From a virus: 64,000 nt of DNA. Made by a program: the position numbers and the translations under genes. Location of the stretch: positions 62,001 to 126,000 of IMG/VR virus record IMGVR_UViG_3300027987_000382; one strand, written 5' to 3'. Below, piece by piece: positions 25,657 to 35,283 of this stretch. How positions within the stretch are numbered: the stretch's first letter is position 1; the number at the start of each line of letters is the position of its first letter. The notes beneath the pieces were generated by a model. The model ran no database searches. It saw only the letters and a program-made list of their open reading frames with translations, and was not told where the DNA came from.

Positions 25657-26267
25657 TGGTAAGTTCCGTTTTCTGATCCTTGGACAACGATCCCCGGCTC
25701 GTACCAGTACACGTTGAGGTTATGCTTCAGAAATCGATAATTCAGATCCCAGTCAATTGCGGCATAGACTCTGTCGCTAACGAGATCGTCGTAGACTGTT
25801 TTAGCTGCTCGGTGATGGATGAGCATGCTGTCTGCACATTTCGATTTCAGTCTCCCGGTGTGTTTGACAAATCCTTTGCCAGGTATCGTTAGGTTTAAAC
25901 CAGTGCCAAAGAAGCACCAATCCAGATCGCCAGGCATTGTAGCACATTCGCGGACAAATTCGTCAAATTTCTTCGGGTCGAAGATGGCATCGTCTTCGAG
26001 TATGATTGCTGGCTCGCCACCGCGTGCGATCTTTCCGAACGCTCGGAAATGTTTGTGGTAAACCGATCTTTCCAGTTTGGTGGTTGCATGCATCGGCCAC
26101 CCATCAGGAAGCGTCGCCTTGTTTTCCTCAGGTGTGGAGAATTTTACTGCACTTGTTTCAGAGGTGATTAGTTCGATGTCTTCGACAGTCTCACAGGCGA
26201 GCAATCGCTCAAACATCGGAGAAATCCTCTCCTTCAGTGCTTTGTAGTGGAGCAGATAAACTTTCAT
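25638..26267 (-). CDS. GT25-like glycosyltransferase
   Basis: 209 aa, starting at the ATG at 26267 (GAGG seven bases upstream); a GTG four codons earlier is in frame. M-K-V-Y-L-L-H-Y-K-A-L at the N-terminus and A-I-I-L-E-D-D-A-I-F fit the GT25 LPS-biosynthesis family, whose E-D-D is the metal site. D-W-C-F-F-G-T-G-L and I-D-W-D-L-N-Y-R-F support the assignment. Sugar unknown. Confidence 0.75.
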   Translation of the reverse strand: MKVYLLHYKALKERISPMFERLLACETVEDIELITSETSAVKFSTPEENKATLPDGWPMHATTKLERSVYHKHFRAFGKIARGGEPAIILEDDAIFDPKKFDEFVRECATMPGDLDWCFFGTGLNLTIPGKGFVKHTGRLKSKCADSMLIHHRAAKTVYDDLVSDRVYAAIDWDLNYRFLKHNLNVYWYEPGIVVQGSENGTYQCSHQR

Positions 26268-26315
26268 CTGAATCCTCACGGTACATACGACAACCTTTAA
26301 TAATTACGGTGACCA

Positions 26316-26753
26316 ATGGCGAAACGACGCAAGCAACCAACATTTTTCGTGCTCGAAGGAACAATCCTTTGCTATGAGGACGGAAGTATGTTGGAGTTGC
26401 ACGGACAAGTCCAACCAGCTGAATGGGAACAGATTGTCGAGGAGACAGTCAAGTATCTGGTCTTTGTCGAATGCCTCAAATCTACTGGCATTCCGCTCCT
26501 GGAAGAACGTTGGACCGAAGACGACGACTACTTTAGGATTCAACTCGAAGTTGCCGTATCTAGGATGAGGAATATCGATCCTCTCCTGGTGGCAAAATTC
26601 AAGCAGGACGAAATCGCCGAAGAGTACAAGAAGCAAATGAAAAGTGGGGCCATCGAAGTTAAAGAGGTGGTCACCCAAGTCCGGGAAGCCAACAAGCAGG
26701 CAATCCTGGATCGTTTCGGCGATGGTAATGCTACGCAGGTGTCGGATCTTTAG
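26316..26753 (+). CDS. Hypothetical helical protein, 145 aa
   Basis: Follows a 48-base divergent spacer from the GT25-like gene. Mostly helical and charged, with an acidic W-T-E-D-D-D-Y and a C-terminal amphipathic helix. No recognised family. It precedes the giant virion or adhesin gene and could be its chaperone or assembly factor, but this is only a positional guess. Confidence 0.55.
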   Translation: MAKRRKQPTFFVLEGTILCYEDGSMLELHGQVQPAEWEQIVEETVKYLVFVECLKSTGIPLLEERWTEDDDYFRIQLEVAVSRMRNIDPLLVAKFKQDEIAEEYKKQMKSGAIEVKEVVTQVREANKQAILDRFGDGNATQVSDL

Positions 26754-26757
26754 CCTC

Positions 26758-26784
26758 GAATCTACACAAATCTACTGTAGATTC
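26758..26784 (+). promoter_or_regulatory. Hairpin upstream of the giant gene
   Basis: GAATCTAC (26758-26765) and GTAGATTC (26777-26784) form a perfect 8-bp stem with an 11-base loop. It begins four bases after the stop of the 145-aa gene and ends 14 bases before the giant gene's start. No U-run follows, so an mRNA processing or translation-control site is as likely as a terminator. GAGCGAGGAT next to the start supplies the ribosome site. Confidence 0.4.
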
Positions 26785-26798
26785 TTGAGAGCGAGGAT

Positions 26799-29700
26799 AT
26801 GGCCACTGGCACCGTAAAAGACCCGTTCGAAGACTACAAACGCCCCATTTGTGGCGAGTTCGTCGAGATCGGGCAACCAACATTCGCTGAACTTATCTGG
26901 GCTCGAGAAGTTCTAACACGAGCCACAAGCGGCCCCGACCCAGACGTCGCGACGGCCCTCAGGATTATTGCATATAGCAAAGGCCCTGTCGAACTGCCGG
27001 AAATGCGGAAGAAAAAATCCTTCCACGCAATTCCACCGCCAGTAGCATCAGAGGCTGCAGCCGCCAAATACGCAGTCAACGCCAGAAATAACGCCAAAGC
27101 ATACAAGCAGAAAGTCAAGGGCCTCGGCATCGCTAAGACGAGCGTTGAATTTCGCAAACTCGTCGCCAACGACCCAGAAATCCTCTCCGGTGATCCAGAA
27201 CTACTCAACCCATTAGGTCTGGAAGATTGCGTTATGCTTTCTGGTGGCGGGTTCGGTGGAATCACTCCCATCATCACGCCGACAGGATGCCCACCTAGCG
27301 AATGCGTCGTTGACGCTGTTTTCAGCATCGACAATAGCGGCAGTATGGGCCAATCCATTACTAATGTCAAGAACGGTGCGAATCAGATGGCATCTCTGAT
27401 TTCCACCGTTGCCAATGGCAGCTACCGATTCGCTCTAACAAGATTCGGTCAAGGACAAAACAACGGCAACCTTGACGTCCTGTTGGACATGACAAACCGC
27501 AATTGCGGTAATATTACTGAGTTCCAGACTGCCGTCAACACGATGAATGCCTCTGGTAGTACGGAACCGTGGCACCAGCAATTGCTTCAAGTTCAGGGTA
27601 ACGCAGGTCTTCGCTGGACATTCAGAGAAGAGTCGAACGCAAGGATCATCTTCACAATCACAGATGAGTCCGGCAATGTCACCACCGCTGACACATTGGC
27701 AGCCGCATCCAAACTAGGCAGTTGCAACATTCGTTGGGTTCTGATCTGGACCGGACTGATAAACCCTTACAACCAGACATTCCCAAATCGAACTGCTGAT
27801 GGATTCTCGAACGAAGGACAATTTTTCGACGCAATCGCAAAAAGGACTGGTGGCACCTGGGTGTGGGCTCCAAGAGGCACAGATATCGTGCCACTCATGA
27901 CGAGCTTCATCTTCAGCGTCTGTGCCTCAGCTGGTGAACTGGCCGAATGCCCAGGCGGTGTTGACAAAATCCTGAACGGAAGATTCGAAACGAGCATCGC
28001 CAACTGGAATAATCTTTCGACGCTTCCCCGTACGATCAGCTGGAACAGCGGGTTTCAATCACTCGAATTAAATGGGGCCGCTGGTCAAAAGGTCACTGGT
28101 CTTACTCCAGGTGACATCGCTATCATGAGTTTCGACGTCTGGGTCGAAACCACTCCGAGTGCTGCGAAAGCGGACGCCCCACTTGTTCCGCTTTCTGGTC
28201 CTGCGTGCCCAGCTGGGTATTCGCTACTAGACGAGGATGATTGGACTGGTGGCAACACCTCTCTCCAAGGTTGGGATGGCAGTGGGGCAATAGTCGAAAC
28301 AGGTGCTATGAAGTTCGCTACCATCAACGAAGGTGGCGGAACTGGCTCCTTGACAGACAAGTTGATCTTGACGGCCTCAGATAAGATCAAGACTTCGAAT
28401 CCAGATGGCACCGGTCTCACCGATTTGCTAACTGGATCTGGGAATGCACGCGATCTTGATGTTGACACCGTCCAAAAGCACATTTATTGGATGGAAATCA
28501 ACCAAGCGGGCGGCACCGAGAACGCCATTTATCGTGCGAATTTTGATGGCAGTGGTATAACAAAGATCAAGGACGTCGTGTATTCGCTCGGATTGTTTGT
28601 CGAGAGCACCACTCCATCCTACATCTACTACGGCGAAGCATCTGGGTCGTTCAGAATCAGAAGAATGGATCTCGATGGCACGAACGAAATAACTATCGCC
28701 ACCAGCCCACGCCGAGTAGTCAGATTACAAGTAGACAAAGACAACGGCTACATCTATTGGGTTGGATCGTCATCGGCCAGCAACGGCAGCGTCTATCGAT
28801 GCAATCTTGACGGAAGCAATCTGATTGTCATCATCGACGAAACATCTCAGCCAAAGATGGCGAATGCCAGAGGTATCGCCGTCGATAAGGCTAACGGCAA
28901 GATCTACGTCGCAACAGCCACCGACTTGTTATGGATGAATCTGGATGGTTCTGGATTTGCCGACATCGGAGACACAGGCGGTGCTGGCGATGATGTCTGG
29001 ATTGATCCAGTGGCAGGCCGTCTCTACGTTGCAGATGGTGGTACGGACACAGTTTTCAAGTATCGACTCGATGGCAGCAACCGACAACAACTATTCCCAA
29101 CCAGCACAGCCAATTTCAGTGGTGTAACCAGGCTCGCCGCCAATGCTGGATATGTCACCAAAACAAGCACCGGACTCACACCAGGAGATGATTTCAGATT
29201 TGCTGTTGATTTTCAAGCGATTGGTGGGTCCGGAACAGTTGCGATACAATTGTTTGACGGAGCGGTTCTGCTGGCTGAGAAAACCGGTATCACGATCGCC
29301 GCGATCGAGAACATCTCAGCAACTGTCCCAGCAAGCGGACAGATCACTGCAGTCATCAGAGCCATTCCGAATCCAACATTCAGCATGTCCATCAGAGTTT
29401 CTTCCACTTCATTCTGCGTCTCTGGTGCGGTCGGTGGCAGCGGTGGATTGCTGAAGTATAAGCTGCGGAACAATTCTGGCATAGTCTTAACCGAAGACTC
29501 TGTGACCGACTCTGATCTTCAACCTCCAGGCGTGGCTAACGCACAAAGATTCGACCTCTTTACCACAATTGGTATAGATGGGACAATCGAAGTCTTCTTC
29601 ACAGCGGAAGATGGCGACGACGTCGATTTTTATATCGACAACTGTCTGCTGTGCATTCTGAAAGAAGACGACTGCGGCCCAGGAACCAGAAACCTCGTCC

Positions 29701-32700
29701 TCAATCCGAACTTCGAAAGTGGCGTCGAATTCTGGGACGACAGCACGAACACCCCGATTTCGCCAACAGACGACCCAAACGTCTGGGACGACTTGCTCAA
29801 CGCCATCATCGTCAGCATCACCGGTGAGCGGGAAGTCAGAACAACAATCAACGACCTGAAGCCCGGTGCGAACTACAGCGTTAATTTCGAGTTGACATCA
29901 TTCGAACCGGAAGTAATCGGCACTCTCGAATTCATCTACGGTGTTCTGGACTCCAGCGATGTCGTGATCATTCAAGCGACGAAACTCCGTAGCGAGGTCA
30001 ATCCGCCAGAGAGACTGCAAATCGATTTCGTGGCACCAGCCAATGGAATCGCACGAATCTTCTTCAAAGGCGGCATCACTAGTGGTGTGGCCAAAATTCG
30101 CAACGTCCTGTGCTGCGAAAGATCCGGAGAATGTGAGCCGGGATACACAAAACTGTCGTTCAACGACTTTTCGACTGGTCGTGGTGCGTGGGCAGGTGGC
30201 ACATACGACGCAGTCAACCAATTGATGACGTTGGGAGCGACTGGCGGTGGCAATGATATTCTCAGCCAGACGTTTGCAGCACTCGACCCAGGCTCAACGA
30301 TTCAGATCAGCCTCAATGTTCTGAACAGTCCAGGTGGAGTGGGGGTATTCCAAGTTGAATTCCACTCCGATGGTATCATTGACCAATTCAACACCGGCGG
30401 AACACCCGGCATAAAAAGCTTCTCGTCGATCGTCCAAGACAGCGGCCTCGTGCTGATCAGAATCAAGAATCTATCAGCATTTGCCGCCAATCTCGACGAT
30501 ATCCTCGTTTGTGTCCAGAACGCACCGCCTTGCGACGGCAGCATCACGAATCTTGAAGTGCTGGTTGAATGGGACGGGATTCCGCGTAAACCAACCAATC
30601 TGTTCAATGCCATTGTCAGGTACACGATTAGAGATCCGAACGACCCATTCTCCATCTCGACGGTGACGCACATTCCAACGGACGAAGGTGCCCTTGGCCT
30701 GGCTTCTTGCGACCTTTGGAAGCAACAGGGTCAAGGCGGTGCTCCGCAGAATGGAATTTTGGCCTTTGGAATGACTCCATCGTTGGCCGCCACTATCGAT
30801 AATGGCGATTTCGCTAGTGTCGCCACAAGGACAAACTGGGTTTGGTCGATTCCGGACACAGGCGGCATTCAAGACACGCTCTCGATCGCGTTCCCAGATC
30901 CACCAGAGGGTCTGATCGAAAGTGTAGAAGTGTTCTTGCTGATGAATCACGTGACTCCAAGCGGGTCTGATTCGTCGCCGGTTCACCCAGCACCATTGCT
31001 ATGCACACCGGACCTTGCTTCTGAATTGACAGTTTCGATTCGTTACATCAATAGCCAGAATCTGCAGCGTGAGTTCACCAAGAAGATCAACAAGAACGAT
31101 GTCTGGCAGCAAAATGCAGATTTCACTGTCGGTCTCCCGTGGGATACCGATACGCCTCTCGGTAACGGATTAAAGGGTTCCTCCGCACGATGGGAGTCGT
31201 GGGAATTCGTACTAGACGATGTTGATGGCAAGGGCCTAGACCAGTGCACCACGGCTTTGTTCTTTACAGCAACAGGCCAAGGTGTACTCACTTTCCCAGA
31301 ATTCGGTTTTAAGAACTCGAAGGCACGATTTGTCGATGCTTGTTTAGCCGAAATTCTCATCACCGGTCTATCAGCTGGCTCGGCGGTCAATGAAGTCCAG
31401 TCAATCGTTCTGCCGAACCCATCTGGTGGAACTTGGACATTAACTTTCGATTTCGGTACGGTCGAAACGACGGCCACAATCCCGTGGAATGCGTCGGCGA
31501 CGATGGTTCGAAATAAACTCGCGGCGTTGCCGAACATCGGTTCAAACAACAATGTATCAGTCACTGGAACTGGAACTCAGGCCGATCCGTTCCTCGTGAC
31601 ATTCAAGGGAACTCTCGGTGCGACTGACCACAAACTATTGGTGGCAAATGGGTCTGGTCTAACTGGTGCGTCGACCGCATTCGTTACAACAATCACAGAT
31701 GGAACAATCAACGAACGTCAGACGATCACTCGCAACAGTAGCACAGTAACAGCCGACTTGTTGATCACATTCGGCGGACAAACCACTGTTCCTCTTGCAT
31801 ACAACCGCAGCTTGAACGAAGCTCAATCAGCCCTAGAGGGTCTCTCGAGTATCGGTGCTGGAAACGTCACAGTCAGTGGCGACGTGACCGATCGCGACGC
31901 TCCTTACACCGGCCCACTACGAGTCGATTTCATCAACGCTCTTGGCGGCCAGAATGTGTCGCTGATGACCGTATCGCCAGCGTCGCTCTACACCGTCACG
32001 CAGGATTGGATGGGTGGTGTGCCGCCAGCTGGTGGCGTCAATGAGAAACAAGAAGTTACTGTCGAAGCATTTGGCGGCACATTCGTGCTCCGCGTCTTCG
32101 ACATCGGTGGTACGGCCCCAGATATCATAGTCAACACGGTACAAGATGGTGGTAATACCAACGTTGACATTTATGATATTGAATTTGGTGGAACCCTAGC
32201 CGGACAAGATATCACCGCATGTAGAGGATTGTTCTTTTCCCCAAGTGGTGCCTGGAATGCTGAGGTTTCAACTGTCAGAAACGGTGCGGCTGGTACTGAT
32301 CCGATCACCGAAATCCAAAGGTATTCTCTCATCTGGAGTAGCGGGTTCACTACAGGTTCGTGGGACATCCGAAACATCAGCGGTGAATGCAACATCGACC
32401 CGATTTTCTCCTCTATCCAGGGTTTATTGCTAACAGATCTCACGAAGGGTGTTAATCAATCCTCAATCATCAAAGGCGATCTGGAAACAGCATCAGCTAT
32501 CACTGTCGGCGACCTCACTGTGACGAATGTCCAGCTCGCTGGTTCTCTGAATGAGATCCAGACAATCACAATCACAGGCAATCCAACCAGTGGGACATTC
32601 ACCCTTACAATCGCCGGGGAAACAACAGCCCCAATTCCATACAATGCAACCGCGACCCAGGTCCAAAATGCACTCAATTCGCTGATGGCACTTGCTGGAG

Positions 32701-33890
32701 TCACAGTTACCAAATCCGGAAGTCTACCAGGCGATGTCATTTACACCGTCACATTTGGCGGTGCGTCTGGTGGCCAGGATTGGGAAGAATTGGTTCCTGA
32801 CACAACCAATTTGGTTGGTGGTTCGAACTACGCAGACACCGCCGGTATTGCCTACAATGCCGCCGCTGCAGCAGTCAAGTCCGCAATCGTGACCGCAGCT
32901 TCTTGGCTTTCTGACACCGACATCAATGTAACATCAATTCCGGATTTGCCAGAAGGGATGTTCCAATGGATCGTCGAGTGGACCGGTGCATACAAGAGGA
33001 TGGATATTCCTCGTATGCAAGCCGATCCTAGCGGCTCGCAGCTGACAGGTGCACCGATCATTATCGAAGAAGAGGTGAAAGGATCTGGCTCCAACGAGCG
33101 TCAGCGTCTACAGATTCTCCGTGCCACTGGCGGATCGTTCAGAATCACCATCACAATCGGCGGTAAATCGGATACGACCACGCCAATTCCGTGGAATACG
33201 ACAGCCGCAGGTCTCGAAGCTCAACTTCTACAGCTGATGTTCTTCGATACTCCTGGCCAGTTGTCAGTCGTCGATGAATACCCATCGAGTCTACCACCGT
33301 CTCCAATCAATTCGTCTTATATCGTTGTCTTCCAGAAGATCTTCGGCGATGTCCCGCCCATGGTCGCCGATTTCCAAGAGACATTGCTCTGCAACCCAAT
33401 AATTCTGCCGATCGTCGATCCAGGCCCGTACCCGTACCCACTACCAGAATGCGATGATTTGAGCGACATTTCTTGCCAATCTGGACCGCTCCTTTGCAAG
33501 CCGGGTGAAGGAGACGAGCCGATCCCAGAGATCGATTGCTGCGACAACGAGACAATCACGTCTTCCGCCAATTTCTCCAGACGGATTCAAATCGAACGAG
33601 ACCTATTCGATCCGAACAGAAAAGTCAACGGCAAACGATTGACACTCCGAGATCTAGCATTGATCAAGGGGTTGAAGATCAGCGAATATACACCATACGT
33701 GAGGAATTGGAATCTCGGCACTCTGAAAGAAACTTCTTGGACGACCGAGATCTATACGAAACAGAGTTTTGTGTTGATCGAGAATAATCTCGATACGACG
33801 AGAGGACGGCAGAGGATTCTCGGCCATCTCGCCGGTCATCGAGAGATTCTACCAGCACGATTCGTCTGGCCAGAAGGAAATTTCACATAG
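26799..33890 (+). CDS. Giant multidomain virion/adhesin protein, 2363 aa
   Basis: Largest gene of the window. Residues ~165-375 form a von Willebrand A-like domain with the metal-site D-N-S-G-S-M (about 177-182). Jelly-roll-like segments begin N-G-R-F-E-T and L-N-P-N-F-E-S-G near 392 and 969, with another near 1121. Residues ~525-775 are YWTD/NHL-like propeller blades (I-Y-W-M-E, Y-I-Y-W-V, each with a D-G-S). From about 1530 to 2190 there are roughly five repeats starting N-E-x-Q and ending near V-T-F-x-G. The C-terminal ~120 residues differ and may anchor the protein. No signal peptide. Such architecture fits a tail-fibre or host-binding surface protein, perhaps with glycan and metal-dependent adhesion. 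No Cys-rich protease domain seen. Confidence 0.8.
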   Translation: MATGTVKDPFEDYKRPICGEFVEIGQPTFAELIWAREVLTRATSGPDPDVATALRIIAYSKGPVELPEMRKKKSFHAIPPPVASEAAAAKYAVNARNNAKAYKQKVKGLGIAKTSVEFRKLVANDPEILSGDPELLNPLGLEDCVMLSGGGFGGITPIITPTGCPPSECVVDAVFSIDNSGSMGQSITNVKNGANQMASLISTVANGSYRFALTRFGQGQNNGNLDVLLDMTNRNCGNITEFQTAVNTMNASGSTEPWHQQLLQVQGNAGLRWTFREESNARIIFTITDESGNVTTADTLAAASKLGSCNIRWVLIWTGLINPYNQTFPNRTADGFSNEGQFFDAIAKRTGGTWVWAPRGTDIVPLMTSFIFSVCASAGELAECPGGVDKILNGRFETSIANWNNLSTLPRTISWNSGFQSLELNGAAGQKVTGLTPGDIAIMSFDVWVETTPSAAKADAPLVPLSGPACPAGYSLLDEDDWTGGNTSLQGWDGSGAIVETGAMKFATINEGGGTGSLTDKLILTASDKIKTSNPDGTGLTDLLTGSGNARDLDVDTVQKHIYWMEINQAGGTENAIYRANFDGSGITKIKDVVYSLGLFVESTTPSYIYYGEASGSFRIRRMDLDGTNEITIATSPRRVVRLQVDKDNGYIYWVGSSSASNGSVYRCNLDGSNLIVIIDETSQPKMANARGIAVDKANGKIYVATATDLLWMNLDGSGFADIGDTGGAGDDVWIDPVAGRLYVADGGTDTVFKYRLDGSNRQQLFPTSTANFSGVTRLAANAGYVTKTSTGLTPGDDFRFAVDFQAIGGSGTVAIQLFDGAVLLAEKTGITIAAIENISATVPASGQITAVIRAIPNPTFSMSIRVSSTSFCVSGAVGGSGGLLKYKLRNNSGIVLTEDSVTDSDLQPPGVANAQRFDLFTTIGIDGTIEVFFTAEDGDDVDFYIDNCLLCILKEDDCGPGTRNLVLNPNFESGVEFWDDSTNTPISPTDDPNVWDDLLNAIIVSITGEREVRTTINDLKPGANYSVNFELTSFEPEVIGTLEFIYGVLDSSDVVIIQATKLRSEVNPPERLQIDFVAPANGIARIFFKGGITSGVAKIRNVLCCERSGECEPGYTKLSFNDFSTGRGAWAGGTYDAVNQLMTLGATGGGNDILSQTFAALDPGSTIQISLNVLNSPGGVGVFQVEFHSDGIIDQFNTGGTPGIKSFSSIVQDSGLVLIRIKNLSAFAANLDDILVCVQNAPPCDGSITNLEVLVEWDGIPRKPTNLFNAIVRYTIRDPNDPFSISTVTHIPTDEGALGLASCDLWKQQGQGGAPQNGILAFGMTPSLAATIDNGDFASVATRTNWVWSIPDTGGIQDTLSIAFPDPPEGLIESVEVFLLMNHVTPSGSDSSPVHPAPLLCTPDLASELTVSIRYINSQNLQREFTKKINKNDVWQQNADFTVGLPWDTDTPLGNGLKGSSARWESWEFVLDDVDGKGLDQCTTALFFTATGQGVLTFPEFGFKNSKARFVDACLAEILITGLSAGSAVNEVQSIVLPNPSGGTWTLTFDFGTVETTATIPWNASATMVRNKLAALPNIGSNNNVSVTGTGTQADPFLVTFKGTLGATDHKLLVANGSGLTGASTAFVTTITDGTINERQTITRNSSTVTADLLITFGGQTTVPLAYNRSLNEAQSALEGLSSIGAGNVTVSGDVTDRDAPYTGPLRVDFINALGGQNVSLMTVSPASLYTVTQDWMGGVPPAGGVNEKQEVTVEAFGGTFVLRVFDIGGTAPDIIVNTVQDGGNTNVDIYDIEFGGTLAGQDITACRGLFFSPSGAWNAEVSTVRNGAAGTDPITEIQRYSLIWSSGFTTGSWDIRNISGECNIDPIFSSIQGLLLTDLTKGVNQSSIIKGDLETASAITVGDLTVTNVQLAGSLNEIQTITITGNPTSGTFTLTIAGETTAPIPYNATATQVQNALNSLMALAGVTVTKSGSLPGDVIYTVTFGGASGGQDWEELVPDTTNLVGGSNYADTAGIAYNAAAAAVKSAIVTAASWLSDTDINVTSIPDLPEGMFQWIVEWTGAYKRMDIPRMQADPSGSQLTGAPIIIEEEVKGSGSNERQRLQILRATGGSFRITITIGGKSDTTTPIPWNTTAAGLEAQLLQLMFFDTPGQLSVVDEYPSSLPPSPINSSYIVVFQKIFGDVPPMVADFQETLLCNPIILPIVDPGPYPYPLPECDDLSDISCQSGPLLCKPGEGDEPIPEIDCCDNETITSSANFSRRIQIERDLFDPNRKVNGKRLTLRDLALIKGLKISEYTPYVRNWNLGTLKETSWTTEIYTKQSFVLIENNLDTTRGRQRILGHLAGHREILPARFVWPEGNFT
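31387..33350 (+). repeat. Protein repeats within the giant gene
   Basis: About five divergent copies of a ~100-residue domain begin near nucleotides 31387, 31708, 32040, 32550 and 33091. Most copies run N-E-x-Q, then a G-G-T-F-x-L-x-x-like strand, then P-x-x-Y/W-N-A/T-T/S-A-x-x-x-x-x-A-L, then V-T-V-x-G, then Y-x-V-T-F-x-G; the third lacks the middle part. Copies are diverged at the DNA level, so they are old duplications. Similar repeats are familiar from planctomycete and actinobacterial surface proteins (established knowledge, matched by eye). Confidence 0.6.
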
Positions 33891-33899
33891 AGGCCACCC

Positions 33900-34169
33900 A
33901 TGTCATTTCAAGACATCAAAATTCACCGCGATTTTCAGGTCATCAATGACTTCGTGCAGATCCCTCCCAACAATGAGACGGATAAGACGCGAGTCACACC
34001 AACTGAAGCACTGTCGCTCATTGCTGGATCGGAACAAAAGCATCTCTCGCTCGGTTCCGGACGGCCACGCGGATCGAAGGCTGGTCAGCAATCGTTCATT
34101 CGCCTGCCTGGTATCAGCCCGAATGAATGGTACGCAACCGATCCTGTCGATGACGTCGCAGGTGCCTAA
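33900..34169 (+). CDS. Hypothetical protein, 89 aa
   Basis: Starts seven bases after the giant gene. AGAGG at 33889-33893 would serve as ribosome site. The sequence is polar, with a possible basic segment G-S-G-R-P-R-G-S-K. The last base overlaps the ATG of the DUF6527-like gene. Unknown function; likely co-expressed with the giant virion gene. Confidence 0.5.
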   Translation: MSFQDIKIHRDFQVINDFVQIPPNNETDKTRVTPTEALSLIAGSEQKHLSLGSGRPRGSKAGQQSFIRLPGISPNEWYATDPVDDVAGA

Positions 34170-34507
34170 TGTCCTGCCGCCGTAGCAAAGTCTTGGCGGA
34201 GCATACGGCAGTCGACAAGGACAAGAAACCGCTTTACGCGATGTTCTGGTTTTGGTGTCCCGGCTGCAACGAAGCCCACGCATATGCGGCCAAAATCAAA
34301 GGAGTTGAGCCTCCTCCGAATAGGCCGATGTGGACATTCGATGAGAACATGGATGCCCCAACCTTCACCCCAAGCCTTCGGATCATCAGTGAAGAACGCC
34401 CCTGCCATCTCTTCGTCAAGAACGGGCATATTCAGTATTGTGGCGATTGTTTCCACGAGCTGAAGGGGAAGATAGTTCCGATGGTAGAGATACCGGATTG
34501 GATATGA
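34169..34507 (+). CDS. DUF6527-like phage protein
   Basis: 112 aa. C-P-G-C-N-E-A-H early, P-T-F-T-P-S-L in the middle, then C-H-L-F-V-K-N-G-H-I-Q-Y-C-G-D-C-F-H-E-L-K-G-K match the conserved framework of DUF6527, a small zinc-ligand-rich family common in phages and close to lysis or tail genes. Biochemical role unknown. Overlaps a small membrane-protein gene by ATGA. Confidence 0.7.
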   Translation: MSCRRSKVLAEHTAVDKDKKPLYAMFWFWCPGCNEAHAYAAKIKGVEPPPNRPMWTFDENMDAPTFTPSLRIISEERPCHLFVKNGHIQYCGDCFHELKGKIVPMVEIPDWI

Positions 34508-34638
34508 ACCAGAACCCATTACAACCACCAGAAAATCCTAATTGGTGGGTAATTAGTGGTGTCATCATTACTGTCGCCGGGGTGGTGAAAGCCATTCACT
34601 ATCTTCTGACGCACGTCGATGTCACTTGGAGATTCTAG
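34504..34638 (+). CDS. Small single-membrane-span protein, 44 aa
   Basis: Starts at the ATG overlapping the previous stop (ATGA). Residues ~13-37 are one hydrophobic helix (W-W-V-I-S-G-V-I-I-T-V-A-G-V-V), with a short polar N-terminus. The size and position before other membrane genes would suit a pinholin or antiholin, but a single helix is not enough to say. The frame stays open past the TAG at 34636 into the methyltransferase. Confidence 0.5.
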   Translation: MNQNPLQPPENPNWWVISGVIITVAGVVKAIHYLLTHVDVTWRF

Positions 34639-34686
34639 ATTCCACAGATTAACCACTTCGGCGATTTCGATTCAGATCCGCAAGCT

Positions 34687-35283
34687 TTGGCGGCCAGAGA
34701 AGCGGCGAATGCGAATTCATCTTGTGATTTCGACATGTGGCTGATCGATCAGCTAGAGTTGTCAGACAATCCCGTGGTACTGGATCTCGGATGCGGGTCG
34801 GGAAGACATATCAAACAAATCAAAAAGCGACACCCAGGTGCGACAGTAATTGGTGTCGATCTGAACCCAGGCCAAGATATTATTGTATCTTCTTTCGAAG
34901 AGTACGTTCCGGACCGGACTTTTGAGACGATCTTTTCATCGTACGCACTTTACTACGCTGAGAACATGATCGAACTCATTGAAAGGCTGCTTGGGTATAC
35001 CCGTATGATGTTCGTATGCGGGCCAGCGAAAGGTACGAATCAAGAATTGGCTGATATTGGCATCATCCCTCCAGTCCCTGACTTCATTTCAGCAGAAGAA
35101 ATCGCTCAATTAGAAGCTCGATGCTCGAGTCTTGAGCAAGTGCGTCTTGATAACACCGTATTGTTTACAGAGGGATCGTTTGAATCATGGTGGCATAACC
35201 ACAATGCCTATGATCCAAACGTCGAATTTATCAGACCACTGTCAATGAGTAAGAAAACGCTCGGGATCAGAATGCATGCGTAA
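34687..35283 (+). CDS. SAM-dependent methyltransferase
   Basis: About 198 aa from a TTG at 34687. V-V-L-D-L-G-C-G-S-G-R-H is motif I and V-I-G-V-D-L-N is motif II. Y-A-L-Y-Y-A-E-N marks the motif IV region. The start is uncertain: no ATG is available upstream and the frame is open back to the TAG at 34636. An ATT at 34639, seven bases after GGAG (34628-34631), could also initiate. Lies directly before the PIG-L deacetylase gene (8-base overlap), so a sugar acceptor is plausible. Confidence 0.65.
   Translation: MAAREAANANSSCDFDMWLIDQLELSDNPVVLDLGCGSGRHIKQIKKRHPGATVIGVDLNPGQDIIVSSFEEYVPDRTFETIFSSYALYYAENMIELIERLLGYTRMMFVCGPAKGTNQELADIGIIPPVPDFISAEEIAQLEARCSSLEQVRLDNTVLFTEGSFESWWHNHNAYDPNVEFIRPLSMSKKTLGIRMHA

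Noticed and set aside
30474-30986. Minus-strand 170-codon frame inside the giant gene
   Set aside because: Long frame explained by the codon bias of the plus-strand gene; no ribosome site or motif.
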